From Streptomyces sp. Je 1-79 (lineage in GTDB: Bacteria > Actinomycetota > Actinomycetes > Streptomycetales > Streptomycetaceae), in NCBI RefSeq assembly GCF_025195125.1, contig NZ_JAMGSL010000007.1, positions 124,001-188,000 of the forward strand: 64,000 bases of DNA, in the 5' to 3' direction. The notes under the pieces were generated by a model. That model worked only from the letters and a program-made list of their open reading frames with translations. It had not been told where the DNA came from and made no database searches. Positions 59,764 through 64,000 of the stretch are shown here, piece by piece; positions within the stretch are counted from its first letter, which is position 1, and each line of letters starts with the position of its first letter. The translations under genes were made by a program, and so were the position numbers.

Positions 59764-60963
59764 TCAGAGCGCGCAGCCCTGGCTGTCGACCTGCTGGGTG
59801 GCCGCGCGGCCCTGGGCGATGTCGTCCCGGATCTCGTCGACCGTCAGCGCGTATCCGGTGTTCCTGTCGTCGAGCGAGCGGGCGAAGATCACGCCGGACA
59901 CCTTGCCGTCCTCGGTGAGCAGCGGGCCGCCGGAGTTGCCCTGACGGACCGTCGCGTACAGCGAGTAGACGTCCCTGCGCACCTCGCCGCGGTGGTAGAT
60001 GTCGGGGCCGTTGGCGCTGATCCGGCCCCGGACGCGGGCCGAGCGGACGTCGTACGAGCCGTTCTCGGGGAAGCCCGCGACGATCGCGCTGTCGCCGCTG
60101 CGGGCGTCCTCGTCGGTGAACTGCAGGGGCTTCACGTCCAGGTTCGGCACGTCCAGTACGGCGATGTCGCGCTGCCAGTCGTAGAGGACGACCTTCGCGT
60201 CGTACAGCTTGCCCTCGCCGCCGATCTGCACGGTCGGCTCGTCGACGCCGCCGACGACATGGGCGTTGGTCATCACCCGGCGGTTGTCGAAGACGAAGCC
60301 GGTGCCTTCGAGGACCTTGCCGCAGCTCGGGGCCGTACCGACGACCTTGACGATGGAGCGCTTGGCCTCGGCGGCGACCGGGCTGCCGGCGAGCGCCGGG
60401 TCGGGCGGCCTGACCTCGGTGATCGGCTCGTTGGCGAACGGGGCGAAGACCTGGGGGAAGCCGTTCTGGGCGAGGGTCCCGGTGAAGTTCGTGAACCAGG
60501 TGGACGCCTGATCGGGCATCACCTGCTCCACGCCGAGCAGCACCTTGGAGCTGCGCACCTCCTTGCCGAGCGTGGGCATCGAGGTGCCGGCGAGCGCCGA
60601 GCCGAGCAGCCAGGCCACGAGGAGCATCGCGACGACGTTCACCAGCGCGCCGCCGGTGGCGTCCAGGGCGCGCGCCGGTGACCAGGTGATGTGCCGGCGC
60701 AGCTTGTTCCCGAGGTGGGTGGTGAAGGCCTGTCCGACCGAGGCGCAGACGATCACCACGACCACGAAGACGACCGTCGCCGTGGTGGAGACCTCGGCGT
60801 GGTCGGTCAGCCAGTCCCAGACCACCGGGAGCAGCAGGACGGCGACGAGGCCGCCGCCGAGGAAGCCGATGACCGACAGGATGCCGACGACGAACCCCTG
60901 GCGGTAACCGATGATCGCGAACCACACGGCGGCGAGCAGCAACAAGATGTCCAGCACGTTCAC
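59764..60963 (-). CDS. MarP-like membrane serine protease with CvpA domain
   Basis: 399 aa from the GTG at 60963, with GAGG 9 nt upstream (in-frame TTG 60969 is the other option). Residues ~1-120 are four helices of the colicin V/CvpA family. Residues ~190-390 are a trypsin-like protease: RVMTNAHVVGG (His, ~234), DIAVLDVPNLD (Asp, ~266), VRQGNSGGPLLTEDGKVSGVIFA (Ser in GNSGGP, ~341). M. tuberculosis MarP protects against acid stress and cleaves wall hydrolases; the same role is inferred. Two Cys flank the domain (SCGK ~212, QGC near the end). Confidence 0.9.
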   Translation of the reverse strand: MNVLDILLLLAAVWFAIIGYRQGFVVGILSVIGFLGGGLVAVLLLPVVWDWLTDHAEVSTTATVVFVVVVIVCASVGQAFTTHLGNKLRRHITWSPARALDATGGALVNVVAMLLVAWLLGSALAGTSMPTLGKEVRSSKVLLGVEQVMPDQASTWFTNFTGTLAQNGFPQVFAPFANEPITEVRPPDPALAGSPVAAEAKRSIVKVVGTAPSCGKVLEGTGFVFDNRRVMTNAHVVGGVDEPTVQIGGEGKLYDAKVVLYDWQRDIAVLDVPNLDVKPLQFTDEDARSGDSAIVAGFPENGSYDVRSARVRGRISANGPDIYHRGEVRRDVYSLYATVRQGNSGGPLLTEDGKVSGVIFARSLDDRNTGYALTVDEIRDDIAQGRAATQQVDSQGCAL

Positions 60964-61018
60964 CGTCAATAGCCTCGCAGATTCGTCTTCGGTCGCCCCG
61001 CCCCCGGGGGTCAGCCAA

Positions 61019-61840
61019 TCATGAGCGCCAGTCCAGCGGGACCTGCTTCGCCCGGTCCCAGGGGCGCTCCCAGCCGGCGTAGTGGAGGAGCCGGTCGATC
61101 ACTCCGGCCGTAAAACCCCAGACCAGAGCGGATGCGACGAGGAAGCCGGGGCCTTTGTGGCCGCTGGGGTGGACGGTGGTCGCGCGGTTGGCGGGGTCCG
61201 TGAGATCCGCCACGGGCACGGTGAAGACCCGGGCGGTCTCCCCCGGGTCGACGACCCCGACCGGGCTGGGGGTGCGCCACCAGCCGAGGACGGGGGTGAC
61301 GACGAAGCCGCTGACCGGGATGTAGAGCTGGGGGAGGACGCCGAAGATCTGGACGCCGGAGGGGTCGAGGCCGGTCTCCTCCTCGGCCTCGCGCAGGGCG
61401 GCCCGCAGCAGCCCTCCGTCGGCCGGATCGCCGTCCTCGGGGTCCAGGGCGCCGCCGGGGAAGGAGGGCTGGCCGGCGTGCGAGCGCAGCGAGCCGGAGC
61501 GTTCCATGAGCAGCAGCTCGGGACCGCGCTCGGAGTCTCCGAAGAGGATGAGGACGGCGGACTGGCGCCCGGCGCCGCTGGCGGGGGGCAGGAAGCGGCT
61601 GAGCTGCTCGGGCTCGACGGTGCGCGCGGCCCGGTCGATGGGGGCGAGCCAGTCGGGCAGCCCGTCACGGTTGAGCAGCCCGCCGGTCCCGACGCCGTGG
61701 GTCGTGGGCTCGACGGCGGCTGCCTCGACGGCGGCTGAGGAGGCCGGCCTGCCCGCACCGCCCGGCCCGCCCGCACTGCCCCGTCTGCCTCCGGGCGCGG
61801 CTCCGGTCGTCTTCTCGGTCTCTTCTTCAGTGCGCGTCAT
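61019..61840 (-). CDS. Nudix hydrolase, CoA pyrophosphatase type
   Basis: 273 aa from the ATG at 61840 with GGGGG upstream (GTG 61846 possible). The N-terminal ~85 residues are variable. Nudix core: FPGGALDPEDGDPADGGLLR followed by AALREAEEETGLDPSGVQ, with the LLxxAxRExxEExGL box. The preceding LMERSGSLRSHAGQPSFPG fits the UPF0035/NudL extension used by CoA diphosphatases. It probably hydrolyses CoA or acyl-CoA. It is 56 bp upstream of the MarP-like gene on the same strand. Confidence 0.85.
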   Translation of the reverse strand: MTRTEEETEKTTGAAPGGRRGSAGGPGGAGRPASSAAVEAAAVEPTTHGVGTGGLLNRDGLPDWLAPIDRAARTVEPEQLSRFLPPASGAGRQSAVLILFGDSERGPELLLMERSGSLRSHAGQPSFPGGALDPEDGDPADGGLLRAALREAEEETGLDPSGVQIFGVLPQLYIPVSGFVVTPVLGWWRTPSPVGVVDPGETARVFTVPVADLTDPANRATTVHPSGHKGPGFLVASALVWGFTAGVIDRLLHYAGWERPWDRAKQVPLDWRS

Positions 61841-61899
61841 AGGCACCCCCGTGTTTCACAACGCCATCCGTGCGTGGGTTCGTTCCCTCGTGCCTCGGC

Positions 61900-63180
61900 T
61901 CACTCGGCCCCCGGGGCCACGCCGGTGGCCGGGGCGGCCGGACGGCCGGGATAGTCCGGCGGCGGGTTGAGGCGCTGGCCCGGGAAGCCGCCCTTCTCGT
62001 ACTTGAGGAGCTTCCGCGCCTTCTCCGGGTCGGTCTCGCCCTCCCCGTACGCCGGGCAGAGCGGGGCGATCGGGCAGGCGCCGCAGGCGGGCTTGCGGGC
62101 GTGGCAGATCCGGCGGCCGTGGAAGATCACGCGGTGCGAGAGCATCGTCCACTCGCTCTTCGGGAAGATCTCGGCGACCTCGGCCTCGATCTTGACCGGG
62201 TCGTCGCTCTCGGTCCACTTCCAGCGGCGCGCGAGGCGCATGAAGTGGGTGTCGACGGTGATGCCGGGCACCCCGAAGGCGTTGCCGAGGACGACGAAGG
62301 CGGTCTTGCGCCCCACGCCGGGCAGCTTGACCAGGTCGTCGAGGCGGCCGGGCACCTCGCCGCCGAAGTCGTCCCGGAGGGCCGCGGCGAGGCCCATGAT
62401 CGACTTGGTCTTGGCGCGGAAGAAGCCGGTGGGCCGGATCACCTCCTCGACCTCCTCGGGGACGGCGGCGGCCAGGTCCTCGGGCGTCGGGTACTTCGCG
62501 AACAGCGCGGGGGTGGTCTGGTTGACCCGCAGGTCGGTGGTCTGGGCGGAGAGGACCGTGGCGACGAGCAGCTCGAACGGGTTCCGGAAGTCCAGCTCGG
62601 GATGGGCGTACGGAAAGACGTCGGCCAGCTCCCGGTTGATCTTCCGGGCCCGGCGGACCATCGCGAGCCGCGATTCCGGCTTCGCGGGCTTCACGGCCGC
62701 CTTCGAGGTCCTCGGCGCGGGGCTGGCGGCCGCCTTCGAGGTCCTCGGCGCGGGGCTGGCGGCCGCCTTCGAGGTCTTCGGGGTCTTCGGCTTGGCGCCC
62801 GCCTGCGCCGTCGGCCTCGTACCCGCCGCGGCCTTCGTGCCGGTCTTCGCCGTCGCCTTCGCGGCGGGCTTCGTGCCGGTCTTCGCCGTCGCCTTCGCGG
62901 CGGCCTTCGTGCCCGTTCTCGGCGTCGCCTTCACGGCGGGCTTCCCGGCAGGCTTCTCCGAGGACTCCGCACGCTTCCCGGCAGCGCTCTCCGGGGACAC
63001 CTCCGCGGGCTTCCCGGCAGCGCTCTCCGGGGACTTCTCCGCGGGCTTCCGGACGGCCTTCGTGGGGCGTTTAGCGGTATTTGTCCGCTTCGGCGCACCC
63101 TGTTCGCCCACAGCGGAATTACCCTTGGCCGACACTCTTCCAGCCCCCTTGGCCTGCGCTCTCACCGGCGAGTTGGACAC
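61900..63180 (-). CDS. nth: Endonuclease III with very long Lys/Ala-rich N-terminal tail
   Basis: 426 aa from a GTG at 63180 (start uncertain; several in-frame GTGs). Residues ~172-415 are a complete Nth: [23 protein letters not shown] (~200), HhH with catalytic Lys [17 protein letters not shown] (~288), [10 protein letters not shown] (catalytic Asp, ~313), and 4Fe-4S ligands [17 protein letters not shown] (~363-379). It cuts oxidised pyrimidines in base excision repair. The ~170-residue leader is a disordered repeat tract: [19 protein letters not shown] twice and S(P)ESAAGKPAE units. This is unusual in length for the family and resembles histone-H1-like tails. Confidence 0.9.
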   Translation of the reverse strand: MSNSPVRAQAKGAGRVSAKGNSAVGEQGAPKRTNTAKRPTKAVRKPAEKSPESAAGKPAEVSPESAAGKRAESSEKPAGKPAVKATPRTGTKAAAKATAKTGTKPAAKATAKTGTKAAAGTRPTAQAGAKPKTPKTSKAAASPAPRTSKAAASPAPRTSKAAVKPAKPESRLAMVRRARKINRELADVFPYAHPELDFRNPFELLVATVLSAQTTDLRVNQTTPALFAKYPTPEDLAAAVPEEVEEVIRPTGFFRAKTKSIMGLAAALRDDFGGEVPGRLDDLVKLPGVGRKTAFVVLGNAFGVPGITVDTHFMRLARRWKWTESDDPVKIEAEVAEIFPKSEWTMLSHRVIFHGRRICHARKPACGACPIAPLCPAYGEGETDPEKARKLLKYEKGGFPGQRLNPPPDYPGRPAAPATGVAPGAE

Positions 63181-63285
63181 CCGGCCAGCCTAAGGGCCAC
63201 CACCGACATCCGCCCTGGGCATGGCCGATCACGACCCAATCGGGCCCCTGGCGTACGGACGGGCGGTTCGGTACGTCAAACTTGT

Positions 63286-63301
63286 TGTGATTGATCGCAC
63301 T
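63286..63301. promoter_or_regulatory. Candidate Crp-type binding site upstream of crp
   Basis: TGTGATTGATCGCACT (63286-63301) resembles the Crp half-site arrangement TGTGA-N6-TCACA with mismatches on the right. It lies 64-79 bp before the crp start, so autoregulation is possible. The adjacent GCAC-TGTTTT-GTGC (63297-63310) adds a second small inverted repeat. Inference only. Confidence 0.35.
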
Positions 63302-63364
63302 GTTTTGTGCGTCCGGCATCATGGGATCAAGGTCCCCTGAGCAGGTCGACATAGGAGAGAACTC

Positions 63365-64000
63365 GTGGACGACGTTCTGCGGCGCGCCCCGCTCTTCGCG
63401 GCGCTCGATGACGAGCAGGCCGCGGAGCTGCGCGCCTCGATGAGTGAAGCGACGCTCGCCCGTGGCGACGCGCTGTTCCACGAGGGAGACCCCGGCGACC
63501 GCCTGTACGTGGTCACCGAGGGCAAGGTGAAGCTCCACCGCACCTCCCCGGACGGCCGCGAGAACATGCTGGCCGTCCTCGGCCCCGGCGAGCTGATCGG
63601 CGAACTCTCGCTCTTCGACCCGGGCCCGCGCACCGCCACCGCGACCGCGCTGACCGAGGTCAAGCTGCTCGGCCTCGGCCACGGCGACCTCCAGCCCTGG
63701 CTGAACGCCCGCCCCGAGGTGGCCACCGCCCTGCTGCGCGCGGTCGCCCGCCGGCTCCGCAAGACCAACGACCAGATGTCCGACCTGGTCTTCTCCGACG
63801 TTCCGGGCCGTGTCGCCCGCGCGCTCCTCGACCTGTCGCGCCGCTTCGGCGTGCAGTCGGAGGAGGGCATCCACGTCGTCCACGACCTCACCCAGGAGGA
63901 GCTGGCCCAGCTGGTCGGCGCCTCCCGCGAGACGGTCAACAAGGCCCTCGCGGACTTCGCCCAGCGCGGCTGGCTGCGCCTGGAGGCCCGCGCCGTGATC
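63365..64000 (+). CDS. crp: Crp/Fnr-family global regulator, 3' end outside window
   Basis: 212 residues visible from a GTG at 63365 with AGGAGA 7 nt upstream; no stop before 64000. N-terminal cyclic-nucleotide domain: GDRLYVVTEGKVKLHRTSPD (~44-63), LIGELSLFDPGPRTATATA (~78-96, phosphate-binding cassette). The C-terminal HTH has LTQEELAQLVGASRETVNKALADFAQRG (~176-203). It closely matches Streptomyces Crp, which controls germination and antibiotic production. About 12-20 C-terminal residues are probably missing. Confidence 0.93.
   Translation, partial: MDDVLRRAPLFAALDDEQAAELRASMSEATLARGDALFHEGDPGDRLYVVTEGKVKLHRTSPDGRENMLAVLGPGELIGELSLFDPGPRTATATALTEVKLLGLGHGDLQPWLNARPEVATALLRAVARRLRKTNDQMSDLVFSDVPGRVARALLDLSRRFGVQSEEGIHVVHDLTQEELAQLVGASRETVNKALADFAQRGWLRLEARAVI

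Noticed and set aside
59427..59918. 163-aa plus-strand frame through the 24-bp hairpin
   Set aside because: It crosses a strong bidirectional terminator and the MarP-like gene, and has no domain.

Overview
This is high-GC actinobacterial DNA, almost certainly Streptomyces. Evidence is the very GC-rich codon third positions, the many GTG/TTG starts, a bldG locus, and a core gene order (tmk, topA, hppA, bldG, tad pilus genes, acs, nhaA, nth, crp) that from memory matches the S. coelicolor chromosome around SCO3540-SCO3571. The window has two parts. Positions 1 to about 21,694 look like the right end of an integrated mobile element. Positions 21,694 to 64,000 are ordinary core chromosome.

Mobile part. 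A tRNA-Thr gene (anticodon CGT, minus strand) sits at 21,694-21,767, with its 3' end facing a tyrosine integrase (19,960-21,571). The integrase is broken by a +1 frameshift. Leftward come an XRE regulator, an excisionase-like HTH protein, a DUF3631 ATPase, a DUF2637 membrane protein, MobC, a relaxase and a ParB-like protein. No FtsK/TraB translocase or T4SS gene is visible, so the element looks mobilizable rather than self-transmissible. No copy of the tRNA 3' end was recognised at a left boundary, so the element may extend beyond position 1.

Cargo. Two blocks stand out. (a) At 1-3,088, with visibly lower GC, a HerA-like ATPase, a NurA-like nuclease and a D12-class adenine methyltransferase form a probable defence or restriction-modification module. 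(b) At 3,093-11,218, a Nudix hydrolase and an XRE regulator are divergent from six tightly coupled genes: an archaeal-type methionine adenosyltransferase, an APH-fold kinase, a histidine phosphatase, a second seryl-tRNA synthetase, a GT4-like glycosyltransferase and a truncated alanyl-tRNA-synthetase-like protein without editing or C-Ala domains. I do not recognise this set as a described system. It is my main candidate for something new, either a tRNA-dependent small-molecule pathway or a tRNA/nucleotide-modifying system. A membrane-anchored Mrr-type nuclease follows.

Core part. 21.8-34.7 kb: TAP-family lipoprotein hydrolase, holB, an MFS-thymidylate kinase fusion, topA, a small membrane protein, a methyltransferase and a lipoprotein. 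34.8-41 kb: a K+-independent H+-pyrophosphatase, a BldG/anti-sigma pair and a DUF1998-type helicase. 40.9-46.2 kb: a tad-like pilus cluster on the minus strand, whose last gene overlaps the helicase tail to tail. 46.5-54.1 kb: HAD phosphatase, degenerate Fic-like protein, CooC-like ATPase, polysaccharide-deacetylase-like lipoprotein and a SulP-carbonic anhydrase fusion. 54.2-64 kb: acsA, nhaA, a holin-family membrane protein, an alpha/beta hydrolase, a MarP-like membrane serine protease, a CoA-pyrophosphatase-type Nudix protein, nth with a very long Lys/Ala-rich leader, and a crp gene cut by the window end.
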